The position numbers and the translations under genes were made by a program. A stretch of 64,000 nucleotides of DNA from Knufia peltigerae (lineage: Eukaryota > Ascomycota > Eurotiomycetes > Chaetothyriales > Trichomeriaceae). The notes under the pieces were generated by a model. It saw only the letters and a list, made by a program, of their open reading frames with translations, had not been told where the DNA came from and did not search any database. This document shows positions 53,025 through 63,300 of the stretch, piece after piece (positions within the stretch are counted from its first letter, which is position 1; every line of letters starts with the position of its first letter). Location: assembly GCA_030247855.1 (NCBI GenBank), contig JAPDRN010000083.1, positions 62,001-126,000 of the forward strand. The letters are read 5' to 3'.

Positions 53025-55288
53025 CATACTTGCCCACGGCGGCCTTCCCTCTCTCCGGCACCTATCCAGCCTCGATCGCTCCTATCGCCTACCACAACGA
53101 TCCCTACTACTCGCGGCAGTTGCAGCTACCACAAGAGCAGGAAGGTGACAGGCGCTACAGACCCTCAAGGCCTACACTCTTGACACCACCCTACGCTGGC
53201 GCAGATGCAACGGGCCATGACCAGATTTCTATGACAAGGGCTTCGTCGACCAAATCGACACCCACTTCTCAGACCTTGCAACATAGTCCTATTTCGATGA
53301 CTGAGCCTGAGGCTCCTCTCCAGGCAAAACCTGAGACTCCACCCACCACCAAACCCAAACGTGTCAGAACCGGTTGTCTTACATGCCGTGAGCGTCACCT
53401 CAAGTGTGACGAAGGACTACCCAATTGCCAAAACTGTAAAAAGTCCAACCGAAAGTGCAAACGAGGTGTCAGGCTCAACTTCATTGACACTCAGTGTGAG
53501 CGGCCACCACATCTACTCCCACCGACTCATGACTGGGAGGTGACCTTCCAGGATGACTCGCGCGATATTGCTTCAGAATATCAAGGCGGGATCGAGAAGT
53601 ACCATCCTCTCGAGCCCGAACCGAAGCGACAGAAACTGAGTGTTGCGCCAAATATCAACTACGATTATGGTCAGATCACCGCCCCGATCATTCCTCATCA
53701 ACAGCTCCCTACCTCACAGTCTTACTCGCATCCATACGTTGAGCAACCTCAGCCAACCTTTGCTGCTGCTTCAGGCCCATCATACGAGAGTGCAGCAAAT
53801 CATATGGGTTCATATTCCGAACCGCCGCATCCTGTACAACAGTCATATGAGACGCCAATTATGCTGCCCCCGGAGACGCCACCTGCACCTCCGCTAAACA
53901 GCCGTGATGAAGTCTTGTACATGCAAGTCTTCGTCGAAGAGGTCGGCTTATGGATGGATTCGATGGATGCCGAAAAGCATTTCTCCCGCCTTATTCCGTT
54001 TCAGGCCTTGGGAGAACCCATGCTCAAGTATGCCCTCCTGGCATGCGGAGTGCGACACCTGACCCTGGTAAACACTGCCTATCCTGAAGAACACGCCTTG
54101 AACTACTACAACAATGCAACGCAACTCCTTTTGAAATCGCTCCAGAACCCTGATCGTAATAGCGCTCTTTGTGCCACCACAGCCACCATTCTCAATGTCT
54201 ACGAGGTCATGTCCGAAAAGGCTTTGCAGCGTATGAACCACATTGCCGGTGCCCGAGCGCTCATTAAGGAATGCCGCTGGGACGCTCAAGCTACTGGGAT
54301 AGGATCCGCCTGCTTCTGGCTCAATGTCGGACTCGAGTTGTTCAGTTGCCTCCATTTCAATTGGGGCACTGCTTGGGATCCCGACACGTGGGGCATCGAC
54401 ATGAACATGTCGCCTCAACACGTAGGTGGAAATGAGGACGATTGGACTCACAAAATGTTATGGATATTATCCAAGATCGCCAATTTCCGATCTACAGCAC
54501 AGCAAAGATATCAGGACGCCTCAGTTCACGCGGAGCAGGCACGTTTGCATCAGCGACATCAACAGTGGCTAGGCCTGAAACAGTTCTGTGACCGTTGGAA
54601 CGATTGTGTCCCACCAACAATGCACGCCATGGCATACATCTCACCATTCATGACGAATTCGAAGAGCGCCTTTCCCGAAGTGTGGTTCATCAAGAGAACG
54701 ACAATCGTAGCGAGACTGTTCTATCATACTGCCATGGCACTTCTCGGATCTCTTCACCCTTACGCCCACATGCAGCCCCAGACAGCTGAGGAGATGCAAG
54801 GTATGAGTCTCTACCACTCGAGGCAAATCTGTGGCATTGTGGCTCATGTCAAGGATCGAGGAGTTGCTTCTGCCTCGATTCGCTGTCTCGCCGTGGCTGG
54901 TGAGCAACTTACTGTTCAACGAGAACAAGAAGAAGTCTTGCAGATTTTTGACAGAATCAAAAAGGAAACGGGCTGGCGAGTGACATTCATTCACGACGAT
55001 CTCAAGGAGAAATGGGGGTGGAACAACAACCCTCCAGACTATGGCAGCATGGGTTCTGCAGCTTCGTACTATTCTGGACCGAGCACAAATCCTTCCACCA
55101 CACCAACAGCGACGCCACCCCGACCAAAGTATCCGAGCGGCATTATCAATCCTCTTTACAAGAATGCCGACTTCTCTGCCCAAAACCCACCCTACCAGGG
55201 TAGCTACGTCCCACCAACTCCCGGACACATCATGCACAATGCACAAATGTATGGCTACTCTAGCATACCTACAATGATGCAGTCTTAA
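53025..55288 (+). CDS. Zn2Cys6 transcription factor (fungal_trans_2 type), 5' end unresolved
   Basis: Regulator with a long disordered N terminus. The main exon starts after the acceptor TTCCTCAG at 53024; the frame has no ATG at its start (the codon at 53030 is TTG) and a stop lies upstream at 52979, so a 5' exon must be spliced on, or translation starts at the ATG at 53231. One in-frame candidate start is ATG 52324 (MPQKPKPGPR, donor GTACAG), with a middle exon at 52806-52909; another is ATG 52768. The zinc cluster is RTGCLTCRERHLKCDEGLPN then CQNCKKSNRKC, followed by KRGVRLNFIDTQ. Pro/Gln/Tyr-rich linkers lead to a helical domain (AEKHFSRLIPFQALGEPMLK, ALLACGVRHL). The tail is Ser/Thr/Pro/Tyr-rich. 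No specific symbol is recognised. Confidence 0.85.
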
Positions 55289-56058
55289 CGATGATATGGT
55301 CACCCCTCGATCTTGACTGCGGCGCTAAAGCAAACATCGATCGGTGGTTTCTTTATTTTTCTGAGTACGACTTCCGGAGCGCGGCGCGTAAAAGTACGCT
55401 TCTCAATTTAGCGTTCAACGTTCAACATGGACTTGCATTGATTTGAGTCATTGGCAAAAACAGCCATTATGGTAAGACAACAGACTTGGGAGTTGGATTC
55501 TTCGTTTTTGTAAGCAAATACGAGATACCTTGTCGAGCGTGTTACGTGTTTATATACAGGATTAGCGAACGCAATTGTTGCATCATCATCATGTGTGAGA
55601 GATGGATCTCCTCTTTGAAGTGCTTATGCGCATTTCTTCTAATACTAACGATGTCAATATGAAACGAACACATGTACATGTCTATCATTTTGTGGGTTAC
55701 ACCACTGTACACAGACAGTTATGTATCTACCTGTACCACACTGCAATTGCATTGGTCAATTTTGAAGGCTACTGAATGTAGTTTATTGTATAACACTTGA
55801 AAGAATCACAACACATCAGAACTCTACGTATAGACGGAGTATGTTTATCACAAATTTCACGAGGCATGTATCGATTGTGATGTAATTAAGATTCCCTCTC
55901 CTGCAACAAGCTAGACACGACTGCCAAAAAGCAATCTCGATTCATTTTCCACGTCACGGTCCACGTGAGCCGTCCGTTGGAATCATCTCGCCGGACGGAC
56001 CGGCCCACACCTGTGGCCCCTGAGGAGAGTGGGTTGAACCTTTTTGACGGCCGTAAGA
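55289..56058. other. Intergenic, convergent ends
   Basis: 770 bp of AT-rich DNA between convergent genes with a variant AGACGGAGTAT near 55832. No gene supported. Confidence 0.6.
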
Positions 56059-57415
56059 TTAGTTGCGGGCGGAAGCAGCCTCGACCGCGAGGATCCGGGC
56101 CGCCGTGTCGACGGCGGTCTCGCGCAGTGAGTGGTACCGGAAAGCCTCAAACGCCACATCGGCGTCGTGGGTGTAGAACCTCGCGGGGGCCAGGGTCTGA
56201 GGGTCGTCATTGTTGGCGCCGACGCGGCTGTGGCCGTCGCGTAAAGCGTCGGCGAAGTCGTTGAACCACATGGGAAACCCGACGACGAAGCGTTTGTTGG
56301 CGGCTCCGGGGTTGGTGAGGGCCCGGATCTGTAACTCTGCAAGGTCGCGGACGTCGATCTGTACAGGTTGGAGAGTCAACCCGTGGCAACCCGTGCAGAG
56401 AAGAGATCTTGGAACGCGATGGTCATTTGGAAAGAATGATGGTTTGGAAAAAGGGAGTGACTGTGGCCGTTGCCACTGGCTTCTTATTCGGGATGGTTTG
56501 GGGGGTAAGAAAAGCAAAATGGCACGTACATATGCTGGAAACATGGTCGTGGGAACCTTTTTGGTCTCGGACACGGCACTGTTCATGATACTTTGAACCT
56601 GTGAGCTGCTAAAGTTGATCTTGTCGACGGACGTGACGATTTGCTCCATGGGCCCAAAGATCAGAGGGGGCATGAAGTTGGTCACGGTGAACGATGGCTT
56701 TTCGTGTTTGACAAACCGCCACAAGGCTTCTTCCGCCAACTTCTTGCCCACGCAGTATGAGATCTGGCACACACATACACACACACCCCACATTGTCAAT
56801 AAGACCGAGGGAGAACAGAAGGTGAACGCAAGACGTCCTCGTCAGACTTACATAATTGTCCTGAGCTTTGATGGCATCTTCGCGCCCCAATGGCAGCCAC
56901 GAATCGTTGCCAAATATTCTCGCCCTCAGGTCGTCTTGATCGCCCAGGGTGATGGCGTTGATGCTACCCGTCACGCTGATGGCCCTGACGTTCCTACCGT
57001 GCCGGTTCGCGCCGGTCAAGAGGCCGATGTTGCCCAGGACGCTGGGCCTCTCAAAGTGTCGGACAAAGTCGGTGTTGCGTGGGTCGTCCAGCAGCGGCGC
57101 CGCCACGTGGATGACGTACTCAATCTCCTCGTGCTCCTGGAAGACCTCGTCGAACGCCCCTTCGACGGTGAAGTCGGGCACGGCGTAGACGGTGACGGCC
57201 TCCTCGGGCCACTCGGGGTGGGCGGCGATCAGTGCCTCTGCGGAGGAAGTGTTGCGGACGGCCATGATGACCTTGTGGTTGTGCCGTGCAGACACCAAGG
57301 CTGAGACCATCGTGGCACCGACGAAGCCGTTGGCACCGGTGACGAGAGTGACGGGTTGCCGTGCCACATTTCCTTCCTCCTCGGGAGTCTGTGTGGGGTT
57401 TACAGGTCGAAACAT
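56059..57415 (-). CDS. NAD(P)-dependent reductase, extended SDR (Gre2/dihydroflavonol reductase-like)
   Basis: Probable NADPH carbonyl reductase. Exons 57415-56852, 56763-56530 and 56358-56059 give 365 residues. The cofactor motif is VTLVTGANGFVGATMVSAL near the N terminus. EYVIHVAAPL and AISVTGSINAI (Ser region) follow, and the Tyr-Lys pair is in ISYCVGKKLAEEA, just after intron 1. The substrate domain includes PPLIFGPMEQ and IDVRDLAELQIRAL, as in Gre2. The start ATG is 57415; the frame extends to 57463 but only with TTG. Both introns are in phase 0; intron 2 is 171 nt, long for this genome. The C terminus has TAARILAVEAASA. Confidence 0.88.
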
Positions 57416-58074
57416 GCTGAATCGGACACTGTCCTGTTGTACTGTTGATATTGGGGGTGTCAAGCCAACTGAAGGGTCATCACGAGAAGGGGGCCGCTTG
57501 AAAAGAGAGGTCGGGGGCGTCGATATTTATACCCAGCTTCATCCTACTTACATGTCCCAAACACGAAGAAACAAGGGTCTCTCACTGGGGAGTCACATGC
57601 AATGTACACTACAAGCCTCAGGGCTGCAAAGGTGGGTAGGACTCGAATCTGTGCCAAGCATGATGTTTGTAGCAAGTCGAACCGTCTTGTTGACGTTGCT
57701 TTTGGTGGCGCACGCGATCCCGGAGTTGGTAGAGAATGAAAGAAAAGGGCAAATGACTAATGCGATAAGTCAAGTGGTCCAGGGGGGCATGATTGGATCA
57801 GTTCGCCTATTTGATGTGTTGGTTGGACAGGGGTTGGTGAGTGGCGTTTTCCTTTGTCCACCTGGAATACGAGAAAAAACACAGCGGACGCCCCTCGTAT
57901 CCATTCATCAATCGGCAACAAAGAGAGGCGTCCGAGCGGATCAATCAATCCTGCTAAGTGAGTCTGGAATGGGTTCCGCTCGTATTTTGCTTTATTATCT
58001 CTCAGCTTTTGAAAGAATTGTTCTAAATTGAGTCGAAGCGAGGACAATTGCAAGAAGCGAGATATTTTCAAGCC
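57416..58074. other. Intergenic, reductase promoter
   Basis: 660 bp between the reductase start and the glycosidase stop. A plus-strand frame (57192-58031) overlaps the reductase 5' end antisense and lacks recognisable features. Confidence 0.55.
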
Positions 58075-60195
58075 TTACTTCAGCACGGCAGAATAGTAGT
58101 GCTTCTTGGCTGCATCCATGATTGCTTTGACCTTTGTCGCAGGTACCTTTTCTTGACGATCGTATGAGTAGAGACCATTGACTTCCTGCTCGATATCATA
58201 CCTGTAACAGCATCAGAAAAGATTTGTCAAAAGTGGTGTGTACAATCTTCAAGTCACGGCGAGGGAACGATATATAGAGTAAAGAAGGCAGCTGGGGCAG
58301 GACCAAAAAAACCTACAACTGGGTGTACACGAAGCCACATGAGTGTCCGCCCTTTACCACCGCCATGACAAGCTGTTCGAGTCTGTTGAGAAGATCTTGA
58401 GGGTCAGTGGCAGTTGTATAACCCCAATCTCTCTCATTGACAGAAGCCCCTTTCGCCGGAGCAATATTGACACCTCCAAACTCTGTACAGATGATTGGAG
58501 CACCTTGCTTGTGTTGTGCACCTGGATCGACACATACAGAACCGGCGTGGATCGGTTTGGTGAACATTTCACGCTCAGACTTCTTGTCTAGAATGCCACT
58601 TTCCAGTTTCGAACAAGATGTGGCCAACTCAGGCGAATCAGCGTAGTCATGGTAAGTCGTCAGGTCGGTGAGGACGTGCTCCCAACCACAATTGTCGTTT
58701 ATGGGACGAGTAGGGTCGAGTGTTCTGCTGTACAGTTAGCCGTGGTGCCCTTGCTAACATCTATCGGACTTGAGACATACTTGGTCATATAGTAGAGGGA
58801 CCGAATATGATTGCGCTGTTCAATATTGTCTTGTAGCGAAGGGTACCCCCAACTCTCGTTGTTCGGCGTCCACGTCACGATGCAGGGGTGGTTGATGTCT
58901 CGCTTCACACTCTCAATCCACTCGTCATTGAATCGATCGGCATAGTCGTTGCTGAACTCGTAAGCGTTGGCCATTTCGCCCCAAACCAGGTATCCCAATC
59001 TATCCGCCCAGTAGAGAAAAATGGGATCTTCGACCTTTTGATGCTTGCGGCATCCATTGAAGCCCATATCCATGGACATTTGTATGTCGGCTTTCAGTGC
59101 ATCTGGAGATGGAGGCGTCATGCCCGTGTCTTTCCAATATCCTTGATCAAGCACCAGAGCTTGAAAATATGGCTTTCCATTCAATCGGAAGGTTCCATCG
59201 CTAGTATCCCATGTTATCCTTCGCATTCCAGCCGTCGTTTGGACCTCATCCACCAATGCACCCGAAGCGTCGTAAAGACGCAGGGTCACGTCATACAAGT
59301 TAGGATGCTCAGGCTGCCACAGCGCAGTCCCATTTGACCAACTACCCTCGATATCGAAAGGAGGTCTCTTTTTCAATTCCGAAGCGTTTGGTACTTCCAT
59401 TGCAAGGTCAAGAGACACAATATTCTGATCCCTCGGAAGATCCTTCTTGATATTACCGACATGTTTCCCTCCAAGACTGACCTCGATTTCAGCTGCACAT
59501 TTTGTCCCCGCTCGTCGGCCGACTACAGCAACACGAGCGTGCAATGTACCGGTTTCAATATCATCTGACCGAAGAATCGTACCATCACTGCCACTTGCGA
59601 GGCGCATGGAAGGTACACTCTCAAGCCAGACAGATAGCCAGATGCCGCTCGTTGGGGAGTAGAAGATATTCTCAGAGACTGGACCCCAATACTGTTTACC
59701 GCGGGGTTGGGTGAGATCGTATGGAGAATCTCGAACTCGCACCATCAGCCGAACAGACTTTGAAGGATCATTCCCCGCGAAAGCGTCTGTGACATCCACG
59801 TCGAAAGGCACATGGCCCCCACGATGGCCTCCGACATACTGTCCGTCCGCCCAGACCGAGCATTCGTAGTCTACAGCACCAAAACGGACCAAGAGTCGAT
59901 CGCCTCTGGTCTTTCCGTTTCCGCCACGGATATCGCTGATGTTGCGCTCATACCAGATCACTTCATGGGCTTCGTGAAGGCCAATACCTGATGCCGGTGT
60001 CTGAAACGCATATGGTACTGTGATCGTATGCTTCTTTTGTCCTTGGCTTTCGACCGGCAAACCCTCTTGTGGCCACCGTTGCGTCAGACCGGAATCGGTA
60101 TTGTCGAAGATGAAGTCCCAGGGTCCGTCCAAACTCGACCATGTGACGGTGGTTCGCTGAAAGTCAGGCCGTGGGTATGTGGTTGACGCAGTCAT
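58075..60195 (-). CDS. Glycoside hydrolase family 2 (beta-galactosidase/glucuronidase-like)
   Basis: Retaining exo-glycosidase. Exons 60195-58781, 58727-58320 and 58201-58075 give 649 residues. No signal peptide is seen, suggesting an intracellular enzyme. The N-terminal jelly-roll contains SSLDGPWDFIFDNTDSG, GLHEAHEVIWYERNI and GGHRGGHVPFDVDVTD. An Ig-like middle domain (PEHPNLYDVTLRLYDASG) precedes the TIM barrel. The acid/base Glu is in TWTPNNESWGYP and the nucleophile Glu in PIICTEFGGVN. DMGFNGCRKHQKVEDP, where typical family members have an FNxxRxSH-like segment, has Lys-His instead. The start is the ATG at 60195; the frame runs on to 60234 only with TTG. Substrate is unknown. Confidence 0.9.
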
Positions 60196-60873
60196 CTCGC
60201 TAATGTTCTGCTTCCGACAGATGTGTAACTCCAAGTAAGAAGATATGGCAAGCTTGAGTTTCTGAGCAAGTGTTCAACATCAAAGTCAGCATTGGTGGAA
60301 CGACGTGTGTTGGCTATATATATGCAACCCTGGTATTGTGGAACGCATGTTCTATCACGAACTCCGTATAAATCGGTCATTGGACTTCTTCACGGCCCGA
60401 CTTGAGGCGTATGATCTCACACTGGAGCCAGCGTCTATCCTTGCTCCATGCCGGCAATTGACACGCTAGACAGGGGTTTTGTCCTGTCACGCCAGTGGAG
60501 GAGTACTCCGTATCTCGCCAACACTTCTACAACAGTGCGCCATGCATTCTCCATGCGGGTGAATAAGGTCGTAGATCGTAGACATGCCCATGCGATGCTA
60601 AGCTAAGGCAGGCACCGAGTATGATTAGACACATCGGTCTCTTGTAAAGTTCCTGGACCGGAAATGCTTTGATCCGAGCATAGTGCATTCGCACATCATC
60701 AGCTCCGCCCTAGATGTCCTGCGCACCATTGAGACCTCAGGTGCTTGACTCGATCTCCATTGCTTCTGATGTTTTGCACACTTGCTTCCCTTTGCGTTGG
60801 TATCCAACTTCAATTCGTGGTGCATTTGGCATCGCCTCAGTTTCAAAGTCTTTTCTGAAAGCTTCAATTCCTC
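60196..60873. other. Intergenic, divergent promoter region
   Basis: Two TACTCCGTA-type elements (60360, 60503). A TATATATATG stretch at about 60316 may be the glycosidase TATA region. No gene supported. Confidence 0.55.
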
Positions 60874-61182
60874 ATGGGTATCTTCTGGCTTCTAGGCTTG
60901 CTTTTTTTCGTCCCCTTGCTGTGTTTCCTAGGTATAATCGATGCACGTCTTCCTTCAAGGGTGAAAGCTAATGTGGGTATAGTCTTCCTAGCGCTGTCTT
61001 CATGTCTAGGGGATGCTTTCAGGGCGAGAGTGTCAGGCTTCAGCATCAATCCCAGGCATGGATCGTATGACCACAACTATTTCCGAACTATGACCAATCC
61101 TGGGCCGAGTTCTTCGGAGCACATCGAGTTGGAAAGTATGCTCAATGAGCGACATATGGTTCATGACGACGAGAGAGATTGA
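60874..61182 (+). CDS. Small membrane protein, unknown function
   Basis: A 102-codon frame with ATG. The N terminus is hydrophobic (MGIFWLLGLLFFVPLLCFLGII), then a short polar loop (DARLPSRVKANVG) and a weaker second hydrophobic stretch (IVFLALSSCLGDAF). It ends with a hydrophilic tail rich in Ser, Asn, His and Glu (SEHIELESMLNERHMVHDDERD). The composition is protein-like and there is no shadowing gene on the other strand. It is convergent with ELP4, leaving 16 bp between stops. I do not recognise a family. Confidence 0.5.
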   Translation: MGIFWLLGLLFFVPLLCFLGIIDARLPSRVKANVGIVFLALSSCLGDAFRARVSGFSINPRHGSYDHNYFRTMTNPGPSSSEHIELESMLNERHMVHDDERD

Positions 61183-61198
61183 GCCCACGGTTGAGAGT

Positions 61199-62465
61199 TC
61201 AGAATTCGACATCTGCCTTCTTACCCTTCTGCTCGGCTGCAGAGGCAGGCTGAGCTTCTGTACCACTATCGATCGGAGGTAGGTTGAATGGCTTGATGGT
61301 AAATTTCCTTCGGCTTAAAGTGAATGTCCAGTCGTTTTCAGCAGGGACGGTACCACTCCCTCGATCGTGCAGCATTGGCAAACGATGAACCTGCAACAAT
61401 CCTTGAGGGGATTCTTCTGTCGTCCCTGACGGCCCACGAGGAGCCGGTGCATCAGCGTCAGCGGAGTGAGGAAAAGGAGAAAGCTCGAAGACGCCATCAT
61501 TCAACAGCTCGATCCATCTTACTACCCCCGACGACCGAGGATAGAGGGACAGAGGGAGTGACATCATGGCGCTCATTCGGTTTGGATACTCAGCAAAGAG
61601 CGCACGAAGCCCATGCAGAAACTGTAGGACATACTCAGGCTGGCTGCAGTTTTGTGGATATACGGCAGGGGAGAGCAGTGAGGGAATAACGACACGGTGG
61701 ACCGTGTTGGGTGCAGAGCTTGAAACGGCGTTGCTGAGCTGCTTCAACACAGGGCCAAAAGGAGACAGGGCTGGATTGAAGTCGAGTTGCAAAAAGTCCA
61801 ACTTCGAGGAAGCAGGGTGAACGAGTCTCTTTGTCAGATCGAAAGTGTGACAGAATGATGGAGGAGCTGTGTCATCTCCTTGGGCTTTTGAGGCTGTCAG
61901 TGGTTGCGACCGCTCTGGTAAAGCACAAAGATGTCAGCCCAAGATGAAGAGCATATTTGCAACCTTTCATGGATGATATAGCATTGAATCTGGCTGTGCT
62001 ACAAGGAAGAGTGCGCCCACCTCTTGCATTTGTACTGGCTCCGAACTGTCCCAGACTCTCATATCTCCAAGCGATCTTCATCTTTTCCGTGTTCTCGACA
62101 TGCTTCTCTTTCTTATCCGCCGTCTGCGCAACAGCTCCCGGAAGTTCTCGTCCCCAGTGCTCGGGCATTCCAACGACGTGTACATGGTGACCTTGCAGTA
62201 AGCCTTCTGCGGCAAAGAACCGTAGAAGTGCGCCGGCGTAGTCAGTCGTACCATTCTCTTCGATGAGTACTGAGCTTCCCAGGACCAGGGCAGAATGTCC
62301 AGCAAGCAGCGAGTCAAGGCTGGCAGTGCCAGTCGAGGTTGTCAACCGTCCGTCAACCGGTGAAGGCCGAGTACCAGGGAATTGAACGTGTTTTTCCAGC
62401 GACGACGGTGTACTTTCGGAGCGCGAAGAGCCTGAAAGGCCTACATTGCGCTTGCGGAAGGACAT
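61199..62465 (-). CDS. ELP4: Elongator complex subunit Elp4
   Basis: Elp4 forms the hexameric RecA-like Elp456 ring of Elongator, needed for wobble-uridine modification of tRNA. Exons 62465-62036 and 61914-61199 give 381 residues. The start MSFRKRNVG is typical. The first exon contains RPSPVDGRLTTSTGTASLD, LVLGSSVLIEENGTTDYAGALLRFFAAEGL and MKIAWRYESLGQF, which are hallmark Elp4 segments. The second contains CHTFDLTKRLVHPASSKLDF and the VLQFLHGLRALFAEYP region. The C terminus carries FTLSRRKFTIKPFNLPP. The 121-nt intron joins in phase 1. It is divergent from RPB8 over 270 bp. Confidence 0.93.
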
Positions 62466-62734
62466 CGACGTTTCATACGCGACCGCAATACAAAGCAAAG
62501 GTGAAAAGTTTTGCAGGTGGGAAGCATTTGGGCTGGAATTTGGGATTCGGTCTGAAAATGCCCTTCTTTGTACCCGCCCGCAAAATTTTGGGTGCTCGGA
62601 CTGATTTACGCGACTGCGCCCAAAAATTATTTCTGCACTCTGCCACCACTTCAACAACCAAGTGATCAAACCCACCACACCCGCGCGCTTCCTACAAGTC
62701 CTCTCTCTGTTGCCCCGTTTGCCAACCCATTAAG

Positions 62735-63218
62735 ATGTCGGAAAACATCCTCTTCGAAAACAGCTTCAAGATTACTGAGGTCAATAACGCCAAGTATGAC
62801 AAGGTCTCCCGCATCAAAGCTTTCAGCGAGGGTGGAAGCGAAGTGCTCCTCACCCTCGATGTCAACACTGAGCTGTACTCTCTGAATGTCGATGATCGCA
62901 TGACCGTTGCGCTGGCTCTTTCCCTCAACTTGGACGGCAGTAAGGATGACGGAAAGGGCTGGAGAGACGTTGGAAGAGGAGAACAGACACTGGCCGATGA
63001 GTTTGACTACGTGTGCCACGGCAAAATCTACAGATTTGAGGAAGGTGAAAAAGACAATATGTGAGTTGGTCCTGAAAGTTCTGTTTGGCATTTACTGATC
63101 TTGCCATAACAGAAAGGTCTATGTATCTTTTGGTGGCCTTCTTCTCTACATGGACGGTCCCTACGCCTTGCTCAACGCGTTAAGAATCGACTATGTCTAT
63201 CTGCTCATCAAGAAATAA
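62735..63218 (+). CDS. RPB8: RNA polymerases I, II and III subunit Rpb8 (ABC14.5)
   Basis: Shared small subunit of nuclear RNA polymerases. Exons 62735-63060 and 63113-63218 give 143 residues, the usual length (yeast 146). The OB-fold double barrel contains ILFENSFKITEVNNAKYDKVSR at the start and LTLDVNTELYSLNVDDRMTVALA. LADEFDYVCHGKIYRFEE and VYVSFGGLLLYMDGPYALLN follow. The end, RIDYVYLLIKK, is diagnostic. The 52-nt intron joins AT/A (Ile). Confidence 0.97.
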
Positions 63219-63300
63219 AGCCACAAACAATCTGTCTGGGGCCCAGGTCCAGCATTTCCTATTCAAAGAAAATGGTGGTTGCAAATGCCTGGTGCCGATA

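Noticed and set aside
57625..57665. tRNA T-arm-like sequence (AGGACTCGAATCTG)
   Set aside because: Stem pairs poorly and no acceptor, D or anticodon arms can be built around it.
57192..58031. 279-codon plus-strand frame
   Set aside because: First part antisense to the reductase, rest in its promoter; no recognisable motif.
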